Below are positions 29,264-38,727 of a stretch of 64,000 bases of DNA, in pieces (within the stretch, counting starts at the first letter, position 1; each line of letters begins with the position of its first letter). This DNA comes from Arsenophonus nilaparvatae (GTDB taxonomy: Bacteria > Pseudomonadota > Gammaproteobacteria > Enterobacterales > Enterobacteriaceae). A program made the position numbers and the translations under genes. The notes below the pieces were generated by a model. The model was not told the origin of the DNA. It ran no database searches and worked only from the letters and a program-made list of their open reading frames with translations. The stretch is taken from assembly GCF_000757905.1 (NCBI RefSeq), contig NZ_JRLH01000002.1, one strand, 5' to 3'.

Positions 29264-30859
29264 ATGCCATCAACACAACATTATACGGATATTTTAATCA
29301 TTGGTAGTGGCATCGCCGGTCTGTCGTTAGCACTTCGATTAGCGCCACAATACCAAATAACGATACTTAGTAAAAACATTTCAACTGAAGGCGCATCTTA
29401 CTATGCTCAAGGTGGAATTGCAGCGGTTTTTGATCAAACCGATAGTATAGAAACCCACGTTAATGATACTTTAATTGCCGGTGCCGGGCTGTGTGATAAA
29501 AAAACCGTTGAATTTGTCGCTTGCAATGCCCGCCATTCTGTCCAATGGCTTATCAATCAAGGTGTTTTATTTGATAAAGAGCTAAATTTGGCCGGTAAAG
29601 AACAATATCATCTGGCAAAAGAAGGTGGCCATAGCCATCGCCGTATTCTTCATCATGCCGATGCAACAGGCAAGCAAGTAGAAACCACCTTGGTTGAAAA
29701 AGCCATCAAACATCCGAATATCACGATTAAGGAGCAGCATAACGCGATCGATTTGATCCGCGCAGATAAAGATCCAACAACAATTATCGGTGCTTACATT
29801 TGGGATCTCAATCAACAACAAATCGTTATTTGCCATGCAAAAGTGACAGTTTTAGCAACCGGAGGAGCCGCAAAAGTATATCAATATACTACCAATCCTG
29901 ACATTTCATCAGGTGATGGAATTGCAATGGCCTGGCGAGCCGGTTGTCGTGTAGCCAATCTTGAATTTAATCAGTTTCATCCGACTTGTCTTTATCATCC
30001 ACAAGCGCGCAATTTTCTACTAACTGAAGCGTTACGAGGTGAAGGTGCCTATCTGAAGCGACCTGATGGCAGCCGCTTTATGCCTGATTTTGATAAAAGA
30101 GCGGAACTTGCCCCTCGTGATATAGTTGCCCGGGCCATTGATCATGAAATGAAACGCTTAGGGGCAGATTGCATGTTTCTTGATATTAGCCATCAGCCGG
30201 CAAGCGAGATAAAACGACATTTTCCAACTATCTATCATAAATTAGCCACATTAGGTATCGACATTACCAATGAGCAAATTCCGATTGTACCGGCGGCGCA
30301 TTATACATGTGGTGGTGTTATGGTGGATCATTATGGTCAAACCGATCTTCGACACCTATATGCTATTGGTGAAGTCAGTTATACCGGGTTACATGGCGCC
30401 AACCGACTAGCATCCAATTCATTATTAGAGTGTCTCGTCTATGGATGGTCTGCGGCAAAACAGATAAAACAACATATCGAACAAATTGATATGCCATCTA
30501 CACTAGCCAAATGGAATGAAAATCAATGTCATAATTTAGATGAACAAGTTGTTATTCAACATAACTGGCATGAGTTAAAACTGTTCATGTGGGATTATAT
30601 GGGAATTGTCAGAACGACCAAACGACTGACCCGCGCATTGCGGCGCATCCATTTACTACAACAAGAAATAGAGGAATATTATTCAAATTTCCGTTTATCA
30701 AATAATTTATTGGAACTGCGTAACCTTGTGCAAGTAGCTGAATTGATGATCCGCTGTGCGCTTGATCGTAAAGAGAGCCGTGGATTACATTACACATTAG
30801 ATTATCCGCAACAGCAACCAGATGCTAAACCGACTATTTTGACCCCATCAACTAAATAA
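29264..30859 (+). CDS. nadB: L-aspartate oxidase
   Basis: NadB oxidises L-aspartate to iminoaspartate using FAD, the first step of de novo NAD synthesis. The 531-residue protein begins with the FAD-binding motif ILIIGSGIAGLSLALRL and has the family segments ASYYAQGGIAAVF, HFPTIYHK and the C-terminal GEVSYTGLHGANRLASNSLLECLVYG. It is divergent from rpoE and followed by a terminator. In E. coli trmN6 (yfiC) lies between nadB and srmB; here it is absent. Confidence 0.96.
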   Translation: MPSTQHYTDILIIGSGIAGLSLALRLAPQYQITILSKNISTEGASYYAQGGIAAVFDQTDSIETHVNDTLIAGAGLCDKKTVEFVACNARHSVQWLINQGVLFDKELNLAGKEQYHLAKEGGHSHRRILHHADATGKQVETTLVEKAIKHPNITIKEQHNAIDLIRADKDPTTIIGAYIWDLNQQQIVICHAKVTVLATGGAAKVYQYTTNPDISSGDGIAMAWRAGCRVANLEFNQFHPTCLYHPQARNFLLTEALRGEGAYLKRPDGSRFMPDFDKRAELAPRDIVARAIDHEMKRLGADCMFLDISHQPASEIKRHFPTIYHKLATLGIDITNEQIPIVPAAHYTCGGVMVDHYGQTDLRHLYAIGEVSYTGLHGANRLASNSLLECLVYGWSAAKQIKQHIEQIDMPSTLAKWNENQCHNLDEQVVIQHNWHELKLFMWDYMGIVRTTKRLTRALRRIHLLQQEIEEYYSNFRLSNNLLELRNLVQVAELMIRCALDRKESRGLHYTLDYPQQQPDAKPTILTPSTK

Positions 30860-30863
30860 CTAG

Positions 30864-30889
30864 AGAGGGGGATATAATTAACCCTCTTT
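30864..30889 (+). terminator. Terminator after nadB
   Basis: A stem AGAGGG (30864-30869) / CCCTCT (30882-30887) with a 12-nt AT-rich loop is followed by TTTC. It starts four bases after the nadB stop. Confidence 0.6.
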
Positions 30890-31034
30890 CATATATGAAG
30901 GTGAAAATGCTACCAAATTGCCATTAATTACTAATAATTATTTATATCATCACTCAAACATTCAACAAAACATTTTAATAGATGAACAATTTGGGCGTTC
31001 TGTTTATAATCCATTGCCTAACCAGAGGTATACA

Positions 31035-32363
31035 ATGACTGCAACCACATTTTCTGAACTTGAGTTAGACCAAAGTCTTCTCAATGCACTGGATGATAAA
31101 GGCTATGACCGCCCGACAGCCATTCAGCTTACAACTATCCCTGCCGCTATGGAAGGACGCGATATTTTAGGTTCATCGCCTACAGGAACAGGAAAAACTG
31201 CCGCTTACTTACTGCCGGTGATCCAACATTTACTTGATTTTCCACGTAAACGATCTGGGCCACCGCGTATTCTCATATTAGCGCCAACCCGTGAACTGGC
31301 AATGCAAGTAGCTGAACAAGCAAAAGAATTAGCCAAATACACCCATCTTGATATTGCAACCATTACTGGCGGGGTATCTTATATTAACCACGCTGAAATT
31401 TTTAGTGAAAACCAAGATATTGTGGTCGCAACCACAGGCCGCTTACTACAATATATTAAAGAAGAAAATTTTGATTGTCGGGCGATCGAAACGTTAATTT
31501 TAGATGAAGCTGATCGAATGCTTGATATGGGATTTGCCAACGACATTGAAACCATTGCCGGTGAAACACGCTGGCGCAAACAAACTATGCTATTTTCAGC
31601 AACACTAGCAGGTGATGTCATTCACGATTTTGCTAATCGATTACTAAATAATCCTTATGAAATTGATGCTGATCCTTCAAGGCGTGAACGAAAAAAGATC
31701 CAACAATACTATTATCGCGCTGATAACCTCGAACATAAAACTGCGCTACTTTGCCATCTGTTAAAACAACCCGATGCCACTAAATCTATTATCTTTGTCC
31801 GTAAACGCGAAAGAGCACATGAGTTAATTCAATGGTTACAGCAAGCCAAAATAAAAACCTGGTTACTTGAAGGGGAAATGGTTCAAGCAAAACGGACTGA
31901 AGCGGTTAAACGCCTGAATAGTGGGCAAATTAACGTCTTAGTCGCGACCGATGTTGCCTCACGTGGCCTTGATATTGACGATATTAGTCACGTATTCAAT
32001 TTCGACTTACCGCATACTGCTGATGTTTATCTACATCGAATTGGTAGAACCGCACGCGCGGGACGAAAAGGAATTGCAATTAGCTTAGTAGAAGCCCATG
32101 ATCAACCGCTATTAGGTAAAATCAACCGTTATCTTAAAGAACCATTAAAAATACGCGTCATCGATAGCCTTCGGCCTACCACCAAAGCACCGGCTGAAGG
32201 TTCACTACGTAAACCCAAACCGTCGAAAAAAATCCAGCTAAAACGGCAAGAAAAGAAAAAAATTGACCAACAAAAAAAGAAAAAAACCAAAGAACGCCAT
32301 CGCGACAGTAAAAATATTGGCAAACGTCGTCAACCATCAGTAAAGCAAACTGATAACAAATAA
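31035..32363 (+). CDS. srmB: DEAD-box RNA helicase SrmB
   Basis: SrmB unwinds RNA during early 50S ribosome assembly, especially in the cold. The 442 residues show the Q motif (RPTAIQ), SSPTGTGKT, PTRELAMQ, DEAD in LILDEADRMLDMGF, SAT, and HRIGRTARAGRKG. A basic tail (KKKKTKERHRDSKNIGKRRQ) follows, as in SrmB. The ATG at 31035 is chosen because it gives MTATTFSELELDQSLL like homologues and follows an AGAGG ribosome site. The frame stays open upstream to 30918 without similarity. Confidence 0.95.
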   Translation: MTATTFSELELDQSLLNALDDKGYDRPTAIQLTTIPAAMEGRDILGSSPTGTGKTAAYLLPVIQHLLDFPRKRSGPPRILILAPTRELAMQVAEQAKELAKYTHLDIATITGGVSYINHAEIFSENQDIVVATTGRLLQYIKEENFDCRAIETLILDEADRMLDMGFANDIETIAGETRWRKQTMLFSATLAGDVIHDFANRLLNNPYEIDADPSRRERKKIQQYYYRADNLEHKTALLCHLLKQPDATKSIIFVRKRERAHELIQWLQQAKIKTWLLEGEMVQAKRTEAVKRLNSGQINVLVATDVASRGLDIDDISHVFNFDLPHTADVYLHRIGRTARAGRKGIAISLVEAHDQPLLGKINRYLKEPLKIRVIDSLRPTTKAPAEGSLRKPKPSKKIQLKRQEKKKIDQQKKKKTKERHRDSKNIGKRRQPSVKQTDNK

Positions 32364-32410
32364 TAAATATTTAAACTATTTATTGATTTATTTGGTGAAA
32401 TAACCAAAAT

Positions 32411-32440
32411 TAATAGCCTGATAAAATTATCAGGCTATTA
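32411..32440. terminator. Bidirectional terminator between srmB and grcA
   Basis: A near-perfect 30-bp palindrome: TAATAGCCTGATAA (32411-32424) pairs with TTATCAGGCTATTA (32427-32440). It lies between convergent genes. Confidence 0.75.
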
Positions 32441-32471
32441 GTTATCCATCAATTAATTTAGCACTATTTTA

Positions 32472-32855
32472 TTATAAACTTTGCGTAAAAGTACGCGTAA
32501 TAACATCGCGTTGCTGCTCAGGGGTTAAAGAATTAAAACGCACCGCATAGCCTGAAACACGAATAGTTAATTGAGGATATTTTTCTGGGTTTTCAATCGC
32601 ATCTTCTAATGTTTCCCGAGTCAGAACATTAACATTTAAATGTTGTCCGCCTTCTACTGACACCTGCGGTTTAACCTCAAGGGGAATTTCGCGATATTCA
32701 AACGAACCTAACAACTCCTTGGCAACAATTTGTCCTTCATTAAAATCAATTTTAGCGCAAATACAGCGAGCTTCATTTTTTTCATCGTCTAATAACCAAA
32801 AGGAATTTAATAGTGCTGTATTAGCTGCCTTAGTAATCTGAATCCCAATAACCAT
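32472..32855 (-). CDS. grcA: Autonomous glycyl radical cofactor GrcA
   Basis: GrcA (YfiD) replaces the damaged C-terminal glycyl-radical domain of pyruvate formate-lyase after oxygen exposure. The 127-residue product carries the radical glycine in RVSGYAVRFNSLTPEQQRDVI. ATG 32855 (MVIGIQITKAAN) with GGAGG upstream matches the family start; the frame merely stays open further upstream. It supports formate production, so it links to the formate hydrogenlyase island in this window. Confidence 0.96.
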   Translation of the reverse strand: MVIGIQITKAANTALLNSFWLLDDEKNEARCICAKIDFNEGQIVAKELLGSFEYREIPLEVKPQVSVEGGQHLNVNVLTRETLEDAIENPEKYPQLTIRVSGYAVRFNSLTPEQQRDVITRTFTQSL

Positions 32856-32971
32856 GTCGACCTCCAAATTCGAACAAGATTGAAATAACAATTTGAAATT
32901 ATTTTCAAATTGGCTATTTGCTATAACCATTATTTCTATAAAATATATATCAATTAAATATCAGCAATTCA

Positions 32972-32985
32972 TTGACATTAATCAA
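32972..32985. promoter_or_regulatory. FNR-type box in the grcA promoter region
   Basis: TTGACATTAATCAA matches the FNR consensus TTGAT-N4-ATCAA with one mismatch. It lies about 117 bp upstream of the grcA start; E. coli grcA is strongly FNR-activated. The rest of the 335-bp grcA-ung spacer is very AT-rich with no gene. A second FNR-like sequence at 33160-33173 is less well placed. Confidence 0.55.
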
Positions 32986-33190
32986 TAATTTCAAAGCGTT
33001 ATTAATAATATTATCGACAGGTTACTGTTTTAAATCAATTTTCCATTTAAAAAAAATTTATAATTTTTAGAAAATATTTTTAATATCAAAATATATAATG
33101 AAAAATAAGCGATTTCCGTTTTAAAATTTACCTCATATAACGTAGATGTTAAGTTAAACATGATATTAATCAAAACCTAAAGGAATGGTT

Positions 33191-33874
33191 ATGCCCTCTT
33201 TGCCCAGCTGGCACGATGTCATCGGCCTAGAAAAAGAACAAGATTACTTCCGTAACACCCTGGCTTATGTTGCCAAAGCACGTCAACATGGCACAACAAT
33301 CTATCCACCACAAAAAGATGTCTTCAACGCTTTCCGTTACACCGAACTCAGCGAAGTAAAAGTTGTGATCCTAGGACAAGATCCATACCATGGACCGAAT
33401 CAAGCGCACGGACTCTCGTTTTCAGTTCGGCCAGGTATTCCTGCACCGCCTTCACTGGTTAATATGTACAAAGAACTGGCAAAAGACATTGCCGATTTCC
33501 AATACCCCAATCATGGTTATCTCGTCAGTTGGGCACAACAAGGGGTATTATTATTAAACACGGTTTTAACCGTTGAACAAGGCAAAGCTCATTCTCACGC
33601 CCATCTTGGCTGGGAAACATTTACGGATAAGGTTATAGCGGCAATTAATCAACACCGTACTGGCGTGGTTTTTTTATTGTGGGGATCTCATGCGCAGAAA
33701 AAAGGCCAATTTATCGATAACCAAAAACATTTTGTGCTTAAAGCGCCCCATCCTTCACCACTCTCGGCCCATAGAGGTTTCTTTGGATGCAGACATTTTT
33801 CCAAAACCAATGAAATACTCATAAAACAAGGATTAAGCCCGATAGACTGGACACCTTTCATTCCAGAACAATAA
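33191..33874 (+). CDS. ung: Uracil-DNA glycosylase
   Basis: Ung removes uracil from DNA, the first step of base excision repair after cytosine deamination. The product is 227 residues with the water-activating motif VILGQDPYHGPNQAHGL (near 59-75) and HPSPLSAHRGFFG (near 185-197), both intact. The second ATG (33191) is preferred because AAGGA then stands six bases upstream; the ATG at 33185 is also possible. The gene is convergent with grpE. Confidence 0.96.
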   Translation: MPSLPSWHDVIGLEKEQDYFRNTLAYVAKARQHGTTIYPPQKDVFNAFRYTELSEVKVVILGQDPYHGPNQAHGLSFSVRPGIPAPPSLVNMYKELAKDIADFQYPNHGYLVSWAQQGVLLLNTVLTVEQGKAHSHAHLGWETFTDKVIAAINQHRTGVVFLLWGSHAQKKGQFIDNQKHFVLKAPHPSPLSAHRGFFGCRHFSKTNEILIKQGLSPIDWTPFIPEQ

Positions 33875-33878
33875 ACTA

Positions 33879-33904
33879 AATGCCACCACCATATGGGTGG
33901 CATT
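33879..33904. terminator. Bidirectional terminator between ung and grpE
   Basis: A stem AATGCCACC (33879-33887) / GGTGGCATT (33896-33904) has an 8-nt loop, followed by ATTT. It starts five bases after the ung stop. Confidence 0.8.
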
Positions 33905-33912
33905 ATTTCAGT

Positions 33913-34521
33913 TTATTTTGCTTTTGACACAATCACCATCGCCGGGCGTAGTAAGCGACCGTTTAAAGTATAGCCTTTCTGCATAACATCAATAACTTGA
34001 TTAGGTTCATGTTCTTCTGAATCGATCATGGTCATGGCTTGATGCAGTTCTGGATTGAAAGCAACATTCTTCTCCGCTACCACCTTAATACCGTATTTGC
34101 CAACAGTAGCTAAAAAAGATTTTAAAGTTAATTCAAGTCCTTCAAGCATTGACATCGATTCAGCATTTTCCCGATTAACAAGTTCGATTGCTCTTTCCAA
34201 ATTATCAATAACGGGTAACAACTCATTGGCAAACCGCTCTAGGGCAAACTTGTGTGCTTTTTCAACATCTTGCTCAGTACGGCGGCGAATATTTTCCACT
34301 TCAGCCTTAGCGCGTAGCAACGCTTCACGCTCACGTTTTTGCGCTTCAAGTAATTGCTGCTCTAATTCAGTAATGCGTGGATCAATTAATACTTCTTCAG
34401 TAGAACTCACTGGTTGTTCGGTCTCAATTGCTTGTTCTTTTGCCTCATTTTTTTGTGATTTTTTTAATTCTTTTTGTTTAGAGGCTTGCTCATCATGCAC
34501 TTTATGATCTTTACTACTCAT
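33913..34521 (-). CDS. grpE: Nucleotide exchange factor GrpE
   Basis: GrpE releases ADP from DnaK in the heat-shock chaperone cycle. The 202-residue protein has a charged, low-complexity N-terminus, a long coiled coil (about 55-110: LEQQLLEAQKREREALLRAK) and the C-terminal beta domain with PELHQAMTMIDSEEHEPNQVIDVMQKGYTLNGRLLRPAMV. ATG 34521 (MSSKDHK) follows GGAG and matches homologues better than the in-frame GTG four codons upstream. A heat-shock promoter lies just upstream. Confidence 0.95.
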   Translation of the reverse strand: MSSKDHKVHDEQASKQKELKKSQKNEAKEQAIETEQPVSSTEEVLIDPRITELEQQLLEAQKREREALLRAKAEVENIRRRTEQDVEKAHKFALERFANELLPVIDNLERAIELVNRENAESMSMLEGLELTLKSFLATVGKYGIKVVAEKNVAFNPELHQAMTMIDSEEHEPNQVIDVMQKGYTLNGRLLRPAMVIVSKAK

Positions 34522-34569
34522 GAGTATCTCCACATTCTTTTTAGCATTAATCCAGATTATTAGCTTATT

Positions 34570-34596
34570 ATGGGGATAAAAGTTTGGGATTCAAGA
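34570..34596 (-). promoter_or_regulatory. Sigma32 heat-shock promoter of grpE
   Basis: On the minus strand CTTGAA (34595-34590) and CCCCAT (34575-34570) are 14 bp apart and preceded by T, matching the sigma32 consensus CTTGAAA-N11-15-CCCCAT. Transcription would start some 35-40 bp before the grpE ATG. Confidence 0.88.
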
Positions 34597-34628
34597 GAAC
34601 ACACCAACTTGATAAGAGGAAATAAACC

Positions 34629-35528
34629 ATGCTGACCGGAAAAGCAGCAAAAAAGACATTATTTGAATATATTGGTATTGTTGGTCATCCTCGACATCCT
34701 GAGGCATTGGCAACTCATGAACAACTTTATAATTGGCTTCGAGCGCAAAAATATAAAGTTATTGTTGAACGACAAATTGCTCAACAGCTTAAACTAAAAA
34801 ATGCCACCATTGGTGGATTAACAGAAATTGGTAAAACAGCTGATTTAATTATTGTTGTTGGCGGTGACGGTAATATGCTCGGCGCTGCTCGTGTTCTATC
34901 ACGCTATGAAAATAAAGTTATTGGCATCAATCGCGGTAACCTTGGTTTTTTAACTGATCTTGGGCCAGATAACGCGCTACAACAGCTAACAGAAGTATTG
35001 GCTGGCCATTTCTATGAAGAACAACGCTTCTTACTGGAAACTGAAATCAGCAAAAAAAATCACAAACCTCGCATGAGTACGGCAATTAATGAGGTCATTT
35101 TACACCCCGGCAAAGTGGCTCACATGATTGAATTTGAAGTTTATATTGATGATCGCTTTGCCTTTTCTCAACGTTCCGATGGGCTAATTATTACTACACC
35201 AACTGGCTCAACCGCTTATTCACTCTCTGCCGGTGGCCCGATACTCACTCCAAATCTTGAGGCTATCGCGCTAGTCCCTATGTTCCCTCACACACTTTCA
35301 TCACGTCCATTAGTCATCAGCAGCGATAGTAGTATTAAATTAAAATTTAGACAAAAAAACATCAATTATGAAATCAGCTGTGACAGCCAAATTATTTTAC
35401 CTATCCAAGATGATGATGAAGTATTAATCAAACGAAGTAATAAAAAACTTAATCTCATCCACCCAAAAGATTATAATTATTTCAATACATTAAGTTCAAA
35501 ATTAGGCTGGTCAAAGAAAACCTTTTAA
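34629..35528 (+). CDS. nadK: NAD kinase
   Basis: NadK phosphorylates NAD+ to NADP+. The 299 residues contain the GGDGN motif (VVGGDGNMLGAARVL, near 78), the family motif GINRGNLGFLTD and TPTGSTAYSLSAGGPI. An AGAGGA ribosome site precedes ATG 34629. The gene is divergent from grpE and followed by recN, as in E. coli. Confidence 0.96.
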   Translation: MLTGKAAKKTLFEYIGIVGHPRHPEALATHEQLYNWLRAQKYKVIVERQIAQQLKLKNATIGGLTEIGKTADLIIVVGGDGNMLGAARVLSRYENKVIGINRGNLGFLTDLGPDNALQQLTEVLAGHFYEEQRFLLETEISKKNHKPRMSTAINEVILHPGKVAHMIEFEVYIDDRFAFSQRSDGLIITTPTGSTAYSLSAGGPILTPNLEAIALVPMFPHTLSSRPLVISSDSSIKLKFRQKNINYEISCDSQIILPIQDDDEVLIKRSNKKLNLIHPKDYNYFNTLSSKLGWSKKTF

Positions 35529-35549
35529 TTTTTATTAATTACTACTTTA

Positions 35550-35587
35550 CTGTATAAAAAACCAGTTTATACTGTATTTATTAACAG
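35550..35587. promoter_or_regulatory. Tandem LexA boxes upstream of recN
   Basis: The box at 35572-35587 is a perfect CTGT-N8-ACAG. A second one at 35550-35565 is CTGT-N8-CCAG. They stand 28-65 bp before the recN start, like the closely spaced boxes of E. coli recN, so SOS induction is expected. Confidence 0.88.
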
Positions 35588-35614
35588 TTGTGTTTTTACA
35601 TACAGGAGAAGCAC

Positions 35615-37276
35615 ATGCTTATTCAATTAACCATCAATAATTTTGCCATTGTCCGCAAACTAGAAATTGATTTTCATCCTGGTATGAGTGCTATTACCGG
35701 TGAAACAGGGGCTGGCAAATCAATTGCAATTGATGCATTAGGTTTATGTTTAGGCAACCGAGCGGATACCAATATTGTTCGCCCTGGTGCTTCTCGTACC
35801 GATATCTGTGCCTATTTTTCTCTTACTGATACTCCTTCAGCGCAAGATTGGCTTAAAAATTATCAGTTAGATAACCATAATGAATGCTTGCTACGCAGAA
35901 CCATCACTGCTGATGGACGATCACGTGGTTTTATTAATGGCACAGCGGTTCCCTTATCACAATTGCGCGAACTAGGGACGTTACTTATTCAAATACATGG
36001 CCAGCACGCTCACCAATTATTATTAGATAATCAGCATCAAAAATTTCTGTTGGATACTTACGCTAACCAAACCACTCTCTTGGCTGAAATGAAATCGGCC
36101 TGGAAAAATTGGCATCAAAGTTGCCAAGAACTAACGAAATTTCAACAACAAGCAACTGAACGCCTGTCGCGCCAACAACTTATTGAATATCATCTTAAAG
36201 AATTGGGTGAATTGATACCACAAGCTGATGAATATCAAAAATTAGAGCAAGAGTATAAACAGCTAGCAAATCGTGAACAATTTCTTTCCTTGAGTCAAAA
36301 TGCATTACAAATTCTTAATGACAATGAGGAACAAAATATTATCAGTATGCTAAATCATGCAAAGCAAGAAATTAATGAGCTTGCTTCTGTTAGTAATCAA
36401 TTCAGTCATTTACTTGATATGCTTGAAGAGGCATCGATCCAAATTAATGAAGTGAGTAATGAATTGCGTCATTATGGTGATCGAACAGAACTAGATCCTA
36501 GCCAACTATTCGAATTAGAACAACGCATCGCGAAATATGTCAACTTAGCCCGTAAACATCGGGTTGCGCCCGAATTATTGTTTGAATTACACCAACAACT
36601 ACTGGCAGAACAAGAAAAACTAAATCAGCAGCAAGATGATTGTGACCACTTAACAAGTCAGGTCGAAGTTCAACATCAATATGCATTAGAAATAGCCGGC
36701 AAACTCCACCAAATACGGCAACAATATGCCAGTGAATTAAGTCAATTAATCACCAACAGTATGCACCAACTTTCAATGCCTCATGGCTATTTTACGGTTG
36801 ATGTAAATTTTAATCCTGAACATTTACAAATTGATGGAGCAAGCCAAGTCGAGTTCAACGTGACAACCAATCCTGGACAACCACATCAAGCATTAATAAA
36901 AATTGCTTCAGGTGGAGAACTATCACGCATCGCGCTGGCCATACAAGTCATTACAGCCCAAAAAATGGATACTCCCGCACTTATTTTTGATGAAGTTGAT
37001 GTGGGTATTAGCGGTGCTACCGCCGCGGTGGTTGGAAAATTGTTACGTGAATTAGGCAATTCAACTCAAGTTATGTGTGTTACCCATTTACCTCAAGTTG
37101 CAGCCTGTGGACATCACCATTTTTATGTGAGTAAACAGACCAATGGCTGTGAAACAGAAACACAAATGCAATTATTAGATAAAAAAACTCGCTTACAAGA
37201 AATCGCCCGTTTACTGGGTGGTAGTGAAGTAACAAAAAACATCCTGGCTAGCGCAAAAGATCTACTTGCTGCTTAA
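35615..37276 (+). CDS. recN: DNA repair protein RecN
   Basis: RecN is an SMC-like cytosolic ATPase for double-strand break repair. The 553 residues have the N-terminal Walker A ITGETGAGKSIAIDAL (near 28-40), a long central coiled coil, the ABC signature IASGGELSRIALAIQV and Walker B TPALIFDEVDVGISG. ATG 35615 with AGGAG upstream gives MLIQLTINNFAIV, the family start. SOS boxes precede it. Confidence 0.96.
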   Translation: MLIQLTINNFAIVRKLEIDFHPGMSAITGETGAGKSIAIDALGLCLGNRADTNIVRPGASRTDICAYFSLTDTPSAQDWLKNYQLDNHNECLLRRTITADGRSRGFINGTAVPLSQLRELGTLLIQIHGQHAHQLLLDNQHQKFLLDTYANQTTLLAEMKSAWKNWHQSCQELTKFQQQATERLSRQQLIEYHLKELGELIPQADEYQKLEQEYKQLANREQFLSLSQNALQILNDNEEQNIISMLNHAKQEINELASVSNQFSHLLDMLEEASIQINEVSNELRHYGDRTELDPSQLFELEQRIAKYVNLARKHRVAPELLFELHQQLLAEQEKLNQQQDDCDHLTSQVEVQHQYALEIAGKLHQIRQQYASELSQLITNSMHQLSMPHGYFTVDVNFNPEHLQIDGASQVEFNVTTNPGQPHQALIKIASGGELSRIALAIQVITAQKMDTPALIFDEVDVGISGATAAVVGKLLRELGNSTQVMCVTHLPQVAACGHHHFYVSKQTNGCETETQMQLLDKKTRLQEIARLLGGSEVTKNILASAKDLLAA

Positions 37277-37383
37277 AAACATCCTCAACTTTATTGTATA
37301 GTATAGGTCATAGAAAAATGAGGAAAGGTTTTCAATTTCATCAATGTCGATTATTATCGATATTCTGACTCTTAAAGGAATAT

Positions 37384-37749
37384 ATGACCATGCGTTGTAA
37401 ACTGTTAATTGCTGCTGCTATGTCTGTTGTTGTTTTAACAGCGGGTTGTTCTATAGCAGAACGGCTTGTTTACCGTCCTGACATTAATCAAGGCAACTAT
37501 CTTTCCGCCAGTGATGTTGCCAAAATCCAAAAAGGAATGACGCAACAGCAAGTAGCCTATACATTAGGAACACCAATGCTAAAGGAACCGTTTGGCCAGC
37601 AAGTTTGGTATTATATTTTCCGTCAACAGCCTGGACATGAAAAAGTTAAACAGCAAACACTAACACTCACTTTTGATCGCAATGGGATTTTAGTTGACAT
37701 TAAAAATAACGATACCTTAGCAGCACAAAAAGCATCAACACTTATGTAG
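37384..37749 (+). CDS. bamE: Outer-membrane assembly lipoprotein BamE
   Basis: BamE is a lipoprotein of the BAM complex that inserts outer-membrane proteins. The 121-residue precursor has a lipobox VVLTAGC (lipid Cys near 22) and the family motif GMTQQQVAYTLGTPMLKEPFGQQVWYYIF. The ATG at 37384 follows AAGGA at good spacing; a second ATG two codons later is possible. It follows recN and is convergent with rnfH. Confidence 0.95.
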   Translation: MTMRCKLLIAAAMSVVVLTAGCSIAERLVYRPDINQGNYLSASDVAKIQKGMTQQQVAYTLGTPMLKEPFGQQVWYYIFRQQPGHEKVKQQTLTLTFDRNGILVDIKNNDTLAAQKASTLM

Positions 37750-37794
37750 ATGCCACATCACGTTATTGATATTTATTTAAATAAATATTAATAG

Positions 37795-37827
37795 ACTGCC
37801 AATTAGGCGACATTTAAATTGGCGGTC
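37795..37827. terminator. Stem-loop between convergent bamE and rnfH
   Basis: The 11-bp arms GACTGCCAATT (37795-37805) and AATTGGCGGTC (37817-37827) pair with one G-T. There is no clear T run on either side, but the position between convergent genes suits termination. Confidence 0.5.
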
Positions 37828-37852
37828 AACCTATCTCATTACAAACAGGTTA

Positions 37853-38146
37853 TTAAGATTTTTGTTTGGCTTTTTCTGCCCGTTTACGACGTATCTCTTT
37901 CGGATCAGCAAGTAATGGACGATAAATTTCAACCCGATCACCATCAGATAAGATATCGGATAATTTAGCGGGTCGACTATAAATACCGACTTTATTTTTA
38001 CTCAAATCAATGTCATCTCGAAGTGACAAAATACCTGATTGCATAATTGCCTCTTCAACACTCGCACCTTCTGCTAGCTTGACGTGCAACAGAAATTGCC
38101 TATCTGGCAATGCATAAACCACCTCAATATTTATTTCAACCACGAT
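37853..38146 (-). CDS. rnfH: RnfH / YfjF ubiquitin-like fold protein
   Basis: RnfH is a small beta-grasp protein of uncertain function, partner of the RatA-like protein in a conserved pair. The 97-residue product includes VEVVYALPDRQFL-type start and KNKVGIYSRPAKLSDILSDGDRVEIYRPLLADPKEIRR, the signature of the family. I place the start at GTG 38146 (VVEINIEVVYAL), because GAGG lies six bases upstream and it overlaps the ratA stop by 11 bases. The frame extends further upstream only as a shadow of ratA. Confidence 0.88.
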   Translation of the reverse strand: MVVEINIEVVYALPDRQFLLHVKLAEGASVEEAIMQSGILSLRDDIDLSKNKVGIYSRPAKLSDILSDGDRVEIYRPLLADPKEIRRKRAEKAKQKS

Positions 38147-38570
38147 AAACCTCGTGAGCACGTTGAGTAAAAGCTTGCACCATATTTCCAGCCAGTTCTT
38201 TAAAAATCCGACCAAAAGCCAACTCAATCAATTTATTAGTAAATTCAAAATCAAGATATAATTCCACTTTACAGGCATTTTCATTTAAAGGTGTAAATAA
38301 CCAATTACCCATTAATTTACGAAATGGCCCTTTTACCAATTGTATTTGAATACTCTTATTATCTTGCAATATATTATGCGTAATAAAAGTTTTACTAATA
38401 CCCGCTTTAGCAACCTCAACCGACGCAGTCATTTCATTATTAACATGATTCAGAACCCGACTGCCCACACAACCTGGTAAAAATTGTGGATATGAATCTA
38501 CATCATTAACTAAATTGTACATTTTCTCCGCACTATAAGGCACTAATGCAGATCGACTAATTTGCGGCAT
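38136..38570 (-). CDS. ratA: Ribosome association toxin RatA family protein
   Basis: A START/Bet v1-like domain protein of about 144 residues: MPQISRSALVPYSAEKMYNLVNDVDSYPQFLPGC opens the fold and FEFTNKLIELAFGRIFKELAGNMVQAFTQRA closes it. In E. coli RatA was reported to bind the 50S subunit and block 70S formation; relatives include coenzyme Q-binding proteins (Coq10 type), so the role is debated. ATG 38570 matches the usual annotated start; ATG 38576 is equally close to GGTGAG. It is divergent from smpB, as in E. coli. Confidence 0.9.
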   Translation of the reverse strand: MPQISRSALVPYSAEKMYNLVNDVDSYPQFLPGCVGSRVLNHVNNEMTASVEVAKAGISKTFITHNILQDNKSIQIQLVKGPFRKLMGNWLFTPLNENACKVELYLDFEFTNKLIELAFGRIFKELAGNMVQAFTQRAHEVYRG

Positions 38571-38727
38571 AACCATTCTCACCAAATAAATCATAAACAA
38601 TAATAACATTGATATACACTTAAATAAAAATTCTGCACGACAACTTAGTCTAATAAATGCTCACTTAACACCAAATAATAGATCCTTACCGTGCCATTTA
38701 TTTATACATACAGTATAATCGCCAATT

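Noticed and set aside
33160..33173. FNR-like palindrome ATGAT-N4-ATCAA just before ung
   Set aside because: It overlaps the ung leader and is about 305 bp from grcA, unlike the known spacing; chance is likely in AT-rich DNA.
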